Shown piece after piece: positions 30,410 through 40,379 of a stretch of 64,000 nt of DNA (within the stretch, counting starts at the first letter, position 1; every line of letters starts with the position of its first letter). The notes below the pieces were generated by a model. It ran no database searches and was not told the DNA's origin. It worked only from the letters and a program-made list of their open reading frames with translations. This DNA comes from Fragilariopsis cylindrus CCMP1102 (lineage: Eukaryota; Bacillariophyta; Bacillariophyceae; Bacillariales; Bacillariaceae), in assembly GCA_900095095.1 (NCBI GenBank), contig FMBT01000474.1, positions 18,349-82,348 on the forward strand, given 5' to 3'. The position numbers and the translations under genes are program-made.

Positions 30410-32625
30410 ACTAGTAGTAATACAAAACAACTTCCAAATAACTGCCTAACGATAATTTCTCGTGTCTCAGTCTCGTCTCGTCTCCCCCTTCACTAATTAA
30501 TTTACACAGTTACCGAGAAATGTTGCAGTATTTGTTTGTCCTTTATTAGTGAAGTAACGCATCAGTCGTGTAGGTAAGAAAGTTTGCAGCAAGTACCTCT
30601 ACTTCTCCTCGTCGGCATGCCTTCGGATATCATGTGCATGATGATGATGATGTGTTTGGCTCTTCTACTTTCTACAATTCTAATTGTGTATGGTTTACTT
30701 CTTTCACATTTCATTCCATTTAGGGCCGTTCTCTGATAGAATCGCGCATGATGCGCACGAATCGTCGCGCCACGATTGAAATATTTCCAAGACTAAGAGT
30801 TGTTTGAAGGTTTATTGCCCCCACTTGTTTGAAGAGTCGAGTCGTTGCTATGCTCTTGTATCACTTGTTTCAAAAGTTTTTTTTTTGTTATTGTGTTGTT
30901 CGCATAGGAGTTTATTCTCTTGGATGTGTAGGAGTTTGTTTGCTTTGTTTCTCTTGTTTCATTTCAAGAGTAGTATGCCTACGGTTTTGTTTGCTTGTTG
31001 CTGTTGTATCTCTTGTTTCAAGAGTCTTTTTTCATTATTATGTTGGATGATATTGTGTTGGATGTGGAAGAGTTTGTTCTCTTGTTTCAAGAGTACTTTT
31101 TCCATGTGGGTGCGCGCGGTAGAGTCTGTGTTTGTTTCATATATTTGTTCTCTTGTTTCAAGAGATCTTTATCCTTGTGGGTGTGGTAGAGTTTGCGTTT
31201 CATGTTTTTGTTTCTATTTCTCATGATGTTGACAATTTCTGGAGATAAAGTCATTTCCATATCAACATTAGCAGGGGTTGTCTATATTAGTAGAGAAAGT
31301 ATATCCCATTCTTCTCCTCCTGTTGTTGTTATCACTTACATCATCATCATCCAATGACAATGGGAAGGGAGACAAAGAAGAAGACGATGATACTGCAGCT
31401 GCTTCAGCAGAAGATGATGGTGATGATGAAGTCATTTCTTTATCTATATCAGTAAAGGTAGCGTTAGGGAGAGGGAGAGTCATTACTTGTTGCTATTATA
31501 ATGATCACTATGGCGGCAATGATATTGATATTAGTTGAGTACGACAGTAACAGTAGTAACAACGTTTGACAGACGACAAAACTTTGCTTTTTGTTTCCAC
31601 TGTAGCAAGAAGAAGAAAAGAGAAAACAATAATTTACAAAAACGCAGACTCATGACTGGAATTGTTAATTTTTCTGAGTCACGTGAGTCGATCAAATCCC
31701 TGTCACAGAAAAGATCTTTGGCTGATCAGTGTTTCTTATCGCGCATGATTCTTTGTACGTGTGAAATTATGCGCGAAAGTGATAGAACCCAAGTACAGTA
31801 ACGTTAATTAATAAAAACACATCATGTCAAAAGCGTGCTGTGATGTCACAACATAAAAGCGTAGAACGAATACGCCCGTGACGTATGAAAAGAGATATTT
31901 CACGTTTTTCCAAGGTTTTGCACTTGTATTCCACGTTGTCTCTTTTGATTTGATGTCGTTTTTTTGTTGAGAGTTCAAAAGTGTGATTGATTTATTAGTG
32001 GATTATTATTTTTGTGTTCCTGCTCTTCTTTTTTTTGTTTGAGATGGACGACGTGTACAACGGGTACTTCCTGTATGTTCTCTCTTGAAACCATCTGCAA
32101 CTTCTTCTATCCGCACGCTACAGCACAGCGACTAAGTTATTACTACCCTTAGTGTAAGAAGAAGTAATTGGTTGTTGGTTCAACTAAACTTTACATGTAC
32201 TAGCTAGTTAGATAGTAGATGGTACAGTAGTAATAATAGGTAGTAGTTTTAATAGTAATTCTATGGTATTATATGTTTATGTTATATGTTGTATGAGTGT
32301 GTAGTATCATGTCTGTGAAGAAAATTGCACAACATTAGTTAATAGGAGGAGTAACATGTGTGTGCTTATGTTATATGTACATTTTAGAAAAAATAGCAAC
32401 ACGTCTCCTTTTTGTTGTGAACAAATCCTCAAGTAGTGTACGTTACGTTAGATCATATTATGATTGTTATATATGTACAAGTAATGGTAACTTTAACGTA
32501 GCATGAAAAACTGTAGTAGTGTCTGTGTGCGTGCCAATCAAACAAGCAAGCAAAAAATCCTAGCTCGGGTAAAATGGGATTTGCGCAAATATACATGTGT
32601 TTGTGTCTTGTGTGTGTGTGTATGC
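30410..32625. other. Gene-poor 2.2 kb with palindrome array
   Basis: Besides the palindromic repeat array at 30.8-31.2 kb, this stretch holds only short low-complexity open frames. Those at 31268-31538 are open on both strands because of (TCA/GAA)n-like runs, so no coding claim is made. A stretch of TAG/TAA-rich sequence (32160-32400) is closed in all frames. Confidence 0.5.
30822..31164. repeat. Array of six short palindromes, CTCTTGTTTCAAGAG type
   Basis: Three perfect copies of CTCTTGTTTCAAGAG (6-bp arms, TTT loop) lie at 31010-31024, 31079-31093 and 31150-31164. A copy expanded by TTTCA lies at 30951-30970, and diverged copies at 30822-30836 and 30861-30876. Spacing is about 40-90 bp. 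Flanks share GGAGTTTGTT or GAGTTTGTTCT before and T-rich sequence after, so the array looks like a degenerate minisatellite of about 60-70 bp per unit in which the palindrome is the best-kept part. Confidence 0.8.
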
Positions 32626-33198
32626 TCATTGTATTTGTATATGTATGTACATAACTAAAAAGAGCAGAGCACAACAGAGTGTAGAATAGAATAGAATGAT
32701 CAAATCATGATAATGAACCGTTTGAACACGCCGTTCAGAAGTGATAGCCATCTCAAATAATGACGAAAGATTACATGATCTATCACATCGTGTTAATCCA
32801 CGACAAAGACGTTTTCGACTTGGTTGTTGTTGAAAGAAATCATTATTCTCGGAATCATCATCATCATCATCTTTCGTTATTCTTGAAAAGGAGAAGGAGT
32901 CACTATCATCACTACTACTACTATCATCACTATTATCATCGTAATCCAATGAAGGCCATTCGATAGTTGGGAATGCAATAGTTTCTTCTACTTGCTGTGA
33001 CGCTTTAATAAAATCTCCCATATCAAAGGCTGATGAAACTGATGATCGTGATCGTTTCATTGATGATGTATTAGTAGTAGTTGTAGTGATAGAATTGATC
33101 ATAGGAAGGCTTGTTCGTGCCTTATGCTCGGACATGGACGATGATTCAAATACTTGCAGTGCTTTCGTTGCGCCAAATTCGTTACGTTGGATCATCAT
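32626..33198 (-). CDS. Hypothetical acidic/basic small protein with hydrophobic tail
   Basis: The protein has 190 aa from the ATG at 33198. I do not recognise it. There are an S/T-rich N-half with basic KRSRSS, an acidic Ser/Asp run, then a conserved-looking block RKRLCRGLTRCDRSCNLSSLFEMA with three Cys, and a C-terminal hydrophobic segment (LIILFYSTLCCALLFLVMYI). The hydrophobic end could be a tail anchor, or the true stop may be reached differently by splicing. The Cys/Arg block is the only part that looks selected. Confidence 0.5.
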   Translation of the reverse strand: MMIQRNEFGATKALQVFESSSMSEHKARTSLPMINSITTTTTNTSSMKRSRSSVSSAFDMGDFIKASQQVEETIAFPTIEWPSLDYDDNSDDSSSSDDSDSFSFSRITKDDDDDDSENNDFFQQQPSRKRLCRGLTRCDRSCNLSSLFEMAITSERRVQTVHYHDLIILFYSTLCCALLFLVMYIHIQIQ

Positions 33199-34677
33199 GA
33201 TGAATGTGGTAATAGTATTGGAAATTCGTTTGTAATATATTGTTTTATGCGTTTCTGGATGAGAGGAAAACACAATATATTATAATGTTGATCTGCTACA
33301 AGTACTGGTTCGATTGATATAATAACTGTCAAGGATCGAGATGTCTAAGTTGTTGTCACGACTACAACTCTTGATTTTGTGATACGTACAACAAATCCCG
33401 TGCCACATCTACCACTGTAAAGTTCCAATTTGGCATGCAGCATTTAGCTGTTTACGTGTGATTTTGACATCAAGCTTTTTTTCACCTTCTTCGCTGCAAG
33501 CTTTGATGCTGATGTGTTTTTTAACACAGAAAAACCATCAAACACCATTTCATGCGCACGTAAAAATACAATAAGTAGGAATGTTTTAGAACATCTTCTT
33601 TGGATCTTCTCTGGTACATTTGTCTACACGTAATTCGCGTAAGGTATAACAAAAATATCCCGCGACATCTGCGACTTTCTGCGTTTTTTATAAGAGATAA
33701 GAGTCGCGCTCATATTGCTAGTGACATCACACAATTTGATTGGTCGTATATATTCATAAAGAACATAATTAATTGATCATAGCATTTACTTATAACTGTA
33801 GAGATAAGAGTGGCGCTAATGCTGCTAGTGACATCACACAATTAAAATTTGATTGGTCGTCTAATACACGAAGAACATGATTATAATTCATTTATCTCAT
33901 AGTATTTACTTATACTACTGTTGTAGAGATATGAGTGGCGCTAAAGCTTAATGACATCATTTTTTTTTGGACTCGTTGTTTTTTTTCAGATTTGATTGGT
34001 TGTTTAGATTGATTGCTTATTTCTGTATGATGTCACGCGCTGAATAAGGGATCATAGATTCGATTCATAGTAGATCTTCAGATTCAGATTGATTCATTCG
34101 ATGATTCGATTGATTCATTTATTTTATTGGAGATTCGATTCATTCGATTGATTCCTTCCTTCCTTCATGATCAATTCAGTTCAAAGTGAAGCCAAAAAGC
34201 AAAAAGCACACAACAATACTGATGTGTAAAGATGCATTACAGTAGCAGATTACAGTAGCAAATATACGCATGCTACTGGATGCAATCTGAATACTAAAAT
34301 TAACAGCATAACTACTTTTGTACAGCATGGTCGGTCGAAGCCTGCTACTGAGATAAGATAATGGTTGGTTTCGTACAACTGCTCTACTCTGTCACCTATC
34401 ATATCTGTTGCAGATACTTCATGTCATGTATGCTGGCTCATCTAATCTAAAATGTATGGAGGAGGAATTTAGGTGCATGATGATGCTTATGCTTCTAATA
34501 ATTGCTGTACTACTGGATATAACAGGCGATTACTACTACTTGTATACTGTATGGATAACAATATTTCCACATAAAAATCAGGATCATCTTGTTATCCGTG
34601 ACTCAAACGGGACTCATTATACAGAATTAGTTCCAAATCGAAACTTCTCCTTCCATCATGGCAACACAAGGAGGGAT
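33199..34677. other. Intergenic with tandem repeats
   Basis: Three diverged copies of a unit of about 105-125 bp begin at 33694, 33801 and 33926, each with GAGATAAGAGTGGCGCT-like starts, TGACATCA and TTTGATTGG. From 34040 to 34160 there is a GATTCATT/GATTCGATT-rich low-complexity stretch. The open frame at 34408-34722 runs into the inverted repeat and is rejected as a gene. Confidence 0.6.
33694..33999. repeat. Three-copy tandem repeat, unit about 105-125 bp
   Basis: Copies share GAGAT(A)AGAGT(G)GCGCT, GCTAGTGACATCACACAAT and TTTGATTGGTCGT, followed by CATAG-ATTTACTTATA before the next copy. TGACATCA within each copy is close to a CRE/bZIP element. The third copy is truncated and has T-rich insertions. 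Confidence 0.75.
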
Positions 34678-35696
34678 GGGAGGCGCACTGTGAAGACGGT
34701 TTTTTCGCCAAAAAAAAAGTAGCCACGCGCCAACTCTTTTTTTTGAGGATGCGATGCAAAACAAAGACTCAGAAATAATTCGCGCATTATTTTTCTTTTT
34801 TCCTCTGATCATCAAAAAAACTCTTTCTAAAAAGTGTTTTTTTGCTCTACTGTACCTTATTCCATACTAACGTTAGTAGAGCAAAAAATAATAATATTAT
34901 ATTCGCGACGCAATGAAATGAAATTAACAGTAGCCCCTAAATAAAAAAATCATGCAGTAAATAAAAAAGCACTCATTAAGTAAATAAAATATATTCATCA
35001 GTATAAAATCCGAATTTCGAACAAAAAAATAAATTATTGCCTTCAACAATGAAATGAAATTAACACAGTCCTTTAAGTAAAAAAATATGCTCAAGCAAAA
35101 ATTCCAAATTTTGAACGAAAAAAAAAATTATTGCCTTACACAATGAAATGAATTAATAAGAGCCATTAAGTGAAAACAATATGCATAAGTAAAAAATCTA
35201 TATTTTGTACCGAAAAAAAAATCCTCGCCGCGACACAATGATATGAAAATAACACAAGCCCCTAAGTAAAAAAAAAAACACCTTTTAAAAGAGTTTTTTT
35301 CGCTAAGTTAAAATATAATAATAATAATATTAATTGAGGATGGTGTGGTTGAGGCAAAATTGCGACCTTAGTAGCAGCTTCTGCACCAAAACGGATGGTA
35401 GAATCAGACGAAGCGTCGAATTCTGATTTAGAACTGTGTTTCATTATAAAAAACATACCATGGGTATTGAGTAACAGTATCAGCAAGTAGGGGGAAGAAG
35501 GTGTACAGTAGTACAGTAATGATGATGTTAATAGGAATTTATGATAAGAGGAAAAAGATAAATAATGCGCGAATTATTTCTGAGTCATATTTTTTGCATC
35601 GCATCCTCAAAAAAATTGCATCGCATCCTCAAAAAAAAGAGTTGGCGCGTGGCTACTTTTTTTTGGCGAAAAAACCGTCTTCACAGTGCGCCTCCC
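34678..35696. mobile_element. 1-kb non-autonomous element with ~130-bp terminal inverted repeats
   Basis: The left arm 34678-34810 and right arm 35543-35696 are near-perfect inverted repeats, starting GGGAGGCGCACTGTGAAGAC on the left and matching its complement on the right. The right arm carries an extra 21-22-bp copy of its TTGCATCGCATCCTCAAA segment. A second, nested inverted pair lies inside (34813-34844 and 35270-35302; AAAAAAACTCTTT with GTGTTTTTTT). No coding capacity is seen. I find no convincing target-site duplication, so the transposon superfamily is unassigned. MITE-like by structure. Confidence 0.8.
34906..35275. repeat. Four internal tandem units within the inverted-repeat element
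   Basis: The core CAATGAAATGAAATTAACA, with variants, starts near 34911, 35047, 35141 and 35237, giving spacings of about 136, 94 and 96 bp. Each is followed by a CCC(T)TAAGTAAA block and an A-rich stretch. They make up most of the element's interior. Confidence 0.75.
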
Positions 35697-35966
35697 TTAA
35701 GAACTAACTTTTGTTTTAGAATCTCTTCGAAAAGCTGATGTGTCATCGCTCAAGAATACAGTAAGAATCGAATCATAAAATTCGAATTCCTATTAACTCC
35801 CTCCATACTTAGACCATACGCTCTGCAACAGTCGGTATCTGAAGATACTGGCATCGAATCCAATCATCATACAATATGCTATAAGCAAAAAATTTCGGAT
35901 ACTGATAAGGACAAAAGGAATCTGAATCAACAGAATAATCAATCAATCAATCAATCAATCAAAAAA

Positions 35967-38102
35967 ATGACACGATATTTTTCTTCTTCTTCTTCTTCTC
36001 ATTCTCCGATTGTCGACATCATGACGGTCATTGTGTTTGGTTGGATGTTCCTGTTCATTCTTTTCTGTGCAACGTGGACACATAATAACAATATCAATCA
36101 TCATAACAGCAACGTTGTCGCCATCGATACATCCGCCAATAATGATAATATCGATTCATTAGTACAATTAAAACATCAAGTGCTGCCATCACCACCATCG
36201 TCTACTACATCATTGTCGTATTTGAATTCATCGTTTTCAGTCTTTGATCAACGATTATATGAAACACATTTCACTTCACCATACAGTGACTATCCTTGTC
36301 AACCAAGAAAAATTCATCTCAGTCCATCCACTGATATCAATCTTGATACTAATTTACTGAATATAACCGTCAGTTTTATTCTACCGAACGTTGCGAAACA
36401 TTGTCACAGCAACAATAACAATAACAATAAGGATAGTAATACCAAGGATAGAAATAACATACGAACCACGATTACGTATGGTCGAGGAAAGATTACTGAA
36501 GGTAGTGTCGTGATTCATTATAGCGACAAAGATGAAAACAAAGATGATGATTTATATACTATTATTCAATTCAATTATACTAGTCCAAAAACTGGAGAAA
36601 AGTATGAAAGTGGTATGATACATCATGTAACATTATCGAATTTACAGGCTGGTAAACAACGTTACTGGTATCGTATCAGTGTTGTAGAAGAAGAAGAAGA
36701 AGAAAGACAACAAAAACGAGGACGACCGCCGCTCACACTACCAGTAATAGTTCCTTTATTTTACTCACAATATCCACATTTCTTTTTACGTGGAAGTTAT
36801 AATGATTATTATAATTATGAATTGAAATCGGAACTGGAATCGAATATTAAACCATCAACATCATCAACATCATCAACAATGTCAACGTCAACGTCAACGT
36901 CAGCAGTACTACTGGGTGAAACACCTCTGTATGAATTCTCTACTCCACCAATGTATGGACAACCAACAAGTATTGCATTTATTGGTGATTTAGGACAAAC
37001 AAAAAATTCGACACGGACTATGGCACGAATTCTTGATGCTGCTACTGCAACATCAACATCAACAGTAATGAACGACAATGATCATGATAATAATAGTGAT
37101 AATAATAATAATAATGATGATCGTGTTGTTACTAATTTATTAATTGCTGGAGATTTATCATATGCAGATGGTGATCCTACACGATGGGATTCGTGGTTAG
37201 AATTAGCAGAACCATTATTGCGATCAGTACCATTTGCATCGGTACCAGGGAATCACGAAATAGAATGTGATCAAGTAACGCATGATGTCTTTGTACCATA
37301 TGAATCATTTTTTCGGAATCCGAATCGTATTGATACTGCCATTGAATTTCCACCATCACAAGATTATATTGATAGCATGACCTATGGCTGTGCCACAAAT
37401 TCGAATTTTTTAGGACGGTATGACTATGGGAATGCCTATTATTCGTACCGGCATGGGTTAGTTCATACAATTATGTTAAATTCCTATACATCAATATTAG
37501 ATGGTTCGTTACAACGTACATGGTTAACAGAAATTGCATTACCAAATGTAGATAAGTCAATAACACCCTGGTTGATTATTGTATTCCATACACCATTATA
37601 TACAACATTTAAAAGTCATATCAATGAAATCAATCCAACATTAATGAAAGATAGTGGTATACGACAATTATTCCAACGATATAAAGTTAATTTAGTTATC
37701 TCTGGACATGATCATGCATATATGAGAACTAAACCATTAAATCCGAATGGTAGTGTCGCGGAAAGTAAAGCAGGACCAATATTTTGGACACTTGGTGCTG
37801 GTGGTAATCGTGAAGGGCATTCGGAATACATAAATCCAATTCAGCAAGAAGACTGGGTAGATAAACGTGACGATGATGAATTTGGATTTGGTCTTTTCTT
37901 TGCACAGAATTATACCCATGCACACATACAATGGATGCGTGATGATGATAATAATAATGCTACTACTGATGTCGATAATGAATATGATAACAATAATAGT
38001 ATCGGTGGTCCTACAAGTACAAGTTCCGTTGTTGTCAGAGATAGTTTATGGATCGAGAACTATTACTATGACCGTGACGTCGATGCTACAAATGACGAAT
38101 AG
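35967..38102 (+). CDS. Purple acid phosphatase-like metallophosphoesterase, secreted or membrane-anchored
   Basis: The protein has 711 aa. A hydrophobic segment at about residues 14-35 (TVIVFGWMFLFILFCATW) acts as signal or anchor. An N-terminal fibronectin-like domain carries YGRGKITEGSVV and HHVTLSNLQAGKQRYWYRI. The catalytic domain has all seven metal ligands: GDLG (~340), GDLSYAD (~394), GNHE (~427), VFHTPLY (~539) and GHDHAY (~579). These enzymes hydrolyse phosphomonoesters at low pH using a two-metal centre; secreted algal forms scavenge organic phosphate. Asn-runs interrupt the loops, and a poly-Ser run follows the start. A run of TCAA repeats (35938-35960) abuts the start codon. Expression under phosphate limitation would be expected of the family but is not shown. 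Confidence 0.88.
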   Translation: MTRYFSSSSSSHSPIVDIMTVIVFGWMFLFILFCATWTHNNNINHHNSNVVAIDTSANNDNIDSLVQLKHQVLPSPPSSTTSLSYLNSSFSVFDQRLYETHFTSPYSDYPCQPRKIHLSPSTDINLDTNLLNITVSFILPNVAKHCHSNNNNNNKDSNTKDRNNIRTTITYGRGKITEGSVVIHYSDKDENKDDDLYTIIQFNYTSPKTGEKYESGMIHHVTLSNLQAGKQRYWYRISVVEEEEEERQQKRGRPPLTLPVIVPLFYSQYPHFFLRGSYNDYYNYELKSELESNIKPSTSSTSSTMSTSTSTSAVLLGETPLYEFSTPPMYGQPTSIAFIGDLGQTKNSTRTMARILDAATATSTSTVMNDNDHDNNSDNNNNNDDRVVTNLLIAGDLSYADGDPTRWDSWLELAEPLLRSVPFASVPGNHEIECDQVTHDVFVPYESFFRNPNRIDTAIEFPPSQDYIDSMTYGCATNSNFLGRYDYGNAYYSYRHGLVHTIMLNSYTSILDGSLQRTWLTEIALPNVDKSITPWLIIVFHTPLYTTFKSHINEINPTLMKDSGIRQLFQRYKVNLVISGHDHAYMRTKPLNPNGSVAESKAGPIFWTLGAGGNREGHSEYINPIQQEDWVDKRDDDEFGFGLFFAQNYTHAHIQWMRDDDNNNATTDVDNEYDNNNSIGGPTSTSSVVVRDSLWIENYYYDRDVDATNDE

Positions 38103-38336
38103 ACGGGACGACTCGACTCGCACACGTAGTATTTATTTTCTTTTAAAGACTGCAATTTAAAAAAATATTTAAGCATAATGCTACGTTTTTGTTCTCTTTT
38201 TCAGTAGGCAGAATTTGTATATAATAATATTCATATTAATACCAAGATTTCTACCTACGTCATTAAAGTAGGAACGAATGACGCTGTGATCATGATGTCT
38301 CGTGAATATCCTTCTACTAGTAGTTCCAAATAGTTC

Positions 38337-39872
38337 CTAGTAGTAGCATACAAGATCGTCGCTAAAATCCATTGACAACCTTTTAAAGTGTGTAGATTTT
38401 GACGAAGAAAATAGCCTCGCTATTGCCTCAGGATTGGATGGGAAGAACATATGTAGATATGTTGCGGTTAATGAGCCGTAACGATATACAGCTTCTCCTG
38501 GATAACTAGATTTCTGACGAATACCATGAGAGTAAGGTTCGGGAGTGTTATCACTTCGGGACTTATGATGAGCATGGGCACGGACCTTACCCTCAGGAAG
38601 AGGTACCGTTTGCATTCCCTGTCATCCACCTTTACTTTTCATAGTTCCTACTCCTGGTATCAGTCCTGTCATACACCATGTGTTGTCATGTAAGTCAATA
38701 AGAGTCTCCATGCAGTAAAGAAAGCCACCACATTCAGCTAGAATAGGATTCCCTTCCTTATGGAAACTTCGTAATGATAATAACATATTGATATTCCCGG
38801 ATAGTTCTTTTGCATATACTTCAGGATATCCTCCTGGCAGCCAAAGAGCGTTTGCTTCTAACGGAATTGAATCATCGTGGATAGGTGAAAAGTAGCATAT
38901 TGATGCACCCATATCTTTCAGAAGTGTAATATTAGCAGTATATGTAAAGCTGAAAGCATCATCCTTTGCAATGGCGATTGTTATACCCATTAGTTGCTTA
39001 GAACTTATGGTCGTAGTGTCAATGAGCTGCGACGGAGGATGAAAGGTCACATGCTTGAGGCGATCAATATGTGTCAATATACCTGATTCCTCTAGTAGAT
39101 CCGCTCCCGCTATAAGGCATTGTTCAGTAAAATTTTCACCCATTTCAGATGGTTGTACTAAACCAAGGTGACGTTCCGGAAGTTTCACGGCATCCGTACG
39201 TTTTAGTGCAGCTAGAAGTGGTAGATCATCGGGAAGTTCATCTCGAACCAACTTTGCATGGTAGTTGCTACCACAATAATTAGCAATAACACCAATCATA
39301 GTAAAGTCATCTCGATAATTACGTAATCCAACTGCAATTGCTGCTGCTGTTTGTGCCATCGCTGAGATGTTCATAATCAGAACTACCGGTATACCAAATT
39401 TTGCAGCAAGGTCAGCACTCGATGGTGTGCCATCGAACAATCCCATTGCACCCTCAATCAATATAATATCTGCCTTGCCTTTGGACACAGCACGAAAAAG
39501 TTCTAGTCGACACCATTCTTCTCCAGCCATCCATAAATCAAGCTGGACAACTGGCGTAGTCGATCCACGTTCTAGAATTTGTGGATCAAGATAATCTGGA
39601 CCAAATTTGAATATTCGTACAGTTTTACCATTGCGATGAAGTAGACGTGCAAGTGATGCAGTGATCGTCGTTTTACCCTGTCCCGATGCTGGTGCGGATA
39701 TGAACAGGGCGGGACAACTCAAAGGAGTAGCAGTAGCAGTAGCAGTAGCAGTAGCAGTAGTACTGTTGCTAGTACTGTTGCTAGTACTGTTGCTAGTACT
39801 GTTGCTACTACTGCCGTCGGGTGCTGATGTCTGCTCGTGATCATCGCTCATCGTCGTATGTGTTAACAGCAT
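38337..39872 (-). pseudogene. Cobyrinate a,c-diamide synthase-like (CobB/CbiA) with an in-frame TGA
   Basis: From the ATG at 39872 (alternative 39851) the frame gives a dethiobiotin-synthetase-like ATP domain with P-loop SAPASGQGKTT (~residue 57) and FKFGPDYLDP. A class-I glutaminase domain follows with ALWLPGGYPEVYA and the nucleophile motif AECGGF (~376). At 38624-38622 a TGA interrupts, exactly between MTGLIPGVGTM and the downstream GMQTVPLPEGKVRAHAHH. The same frame then continues through YPGEAVYRYGSLTATYLHMFFPSNPEA, the normal family C-terminus, to a stop at 38337. A single GGA-to-TGA change would explain it; no intron fits, since removing one would delete conserved sequence. The enzyme amidates cobyrinic acid in B12 synthesis, surprising in a B12-dependent diatom lineage. 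The N-terminus has N-S-T-S and T-A repeats. Confidence 0.85.
39719..39806. repeat. Microsatellites in the 5' coding part of the CobB-like gene
   Basis: GTAGCA is repeated about five times (39727-39757). It is followed by about four copies of the 12-bp unit CTGTTGCTAGTA (39763-39805). They encode the Thr-Ala and Asn-Ser-Thr-Ser runs near the N-terminus. Confidence 0.85.
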
Positions 39873-40379
39873 GTCCACGCCACACCCATAATCATGCACA
39901 GCACGACTCGACACCGACACGCCCTAAAAGAATTGTCGAGATTCCCTCTCTTCTTGTGAAAATTGATGATCACTATGAGGCGGAGCGAGTATCGAATGGT
40001 CTTTGATTGCTCTGATGGTTGATCTACTGAAGTATGCTCGAAGATCGAAGAGCAGAATAGAGCGAAGAGCATCATTAAAAATTCGAAAATTTGAAAATTG
40101 CATCGTTGCATAGTCATTCACTATAATTCGCTCAGTCACTAGTTCCTATCTATGCAACGGTTGTATGTATGCTAATGAGGTATAAAGGTATGAACGAAAA
40201 TAGAAAACAAAATGAAGAATCAATCAATCATTTATTGTTCAATCCAGTGACGACGTGACGATGTTGCAAAAATCTGCATAAAAGAAGCGACACCAAACCT
40301 AGCTGGAGCAGCAGTGAAGAAGGGAGGTATAGTTTGAACACAAATACAATTCAATCGAATGTGACAAGAAAATTACGCA
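39873..40379. promoter_or_regulatory. Divergent intergenic region
   Basis: About 500 bp lie between the CobB-like start (minus) and the ankyrin-like start (plus). Visible elements are a TTGAAAAT/GAAAATT cluster near 40080-40100 and TCAATCAATCATT near 40220. Promoter function is inferred from layout only. Confidence 0.4.

Noticed and set aside
30822-31164. Possible CRISPR array
   Set aside because: The repeats are only 15 bp, diverged, and separated by similar rather than unique spacers; the genome is eukaryotic and no cas genes are present.
30804-31226. 140-codon open frame, Cys/Phe/Leu-rich
   Set aside because: It lies across the palindrome array; its repeated S-L-V-S/S-C-F-K units simply translate the DNA repeat, and the composition is not protein-like.
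31268-31538. Open frames on both strands at the same place
   Set aside because: Both result from trinucleotide-like runs; no start context, domain or neighbour supports either.
34408-34722. 104-codon open frame ending in the left inverted repeat
   Set aside because: Its last third is the transposon-like arm, and the rest has no coding texture.
38622-38624. TGA as selenocysteine in the CobB-like protein
   Set aside because: The position is a Gly/Leu-type loop without redox function in the family, and I saw no obvious SECIS-like structure in the short 3' region; not excluded, only unsupported.
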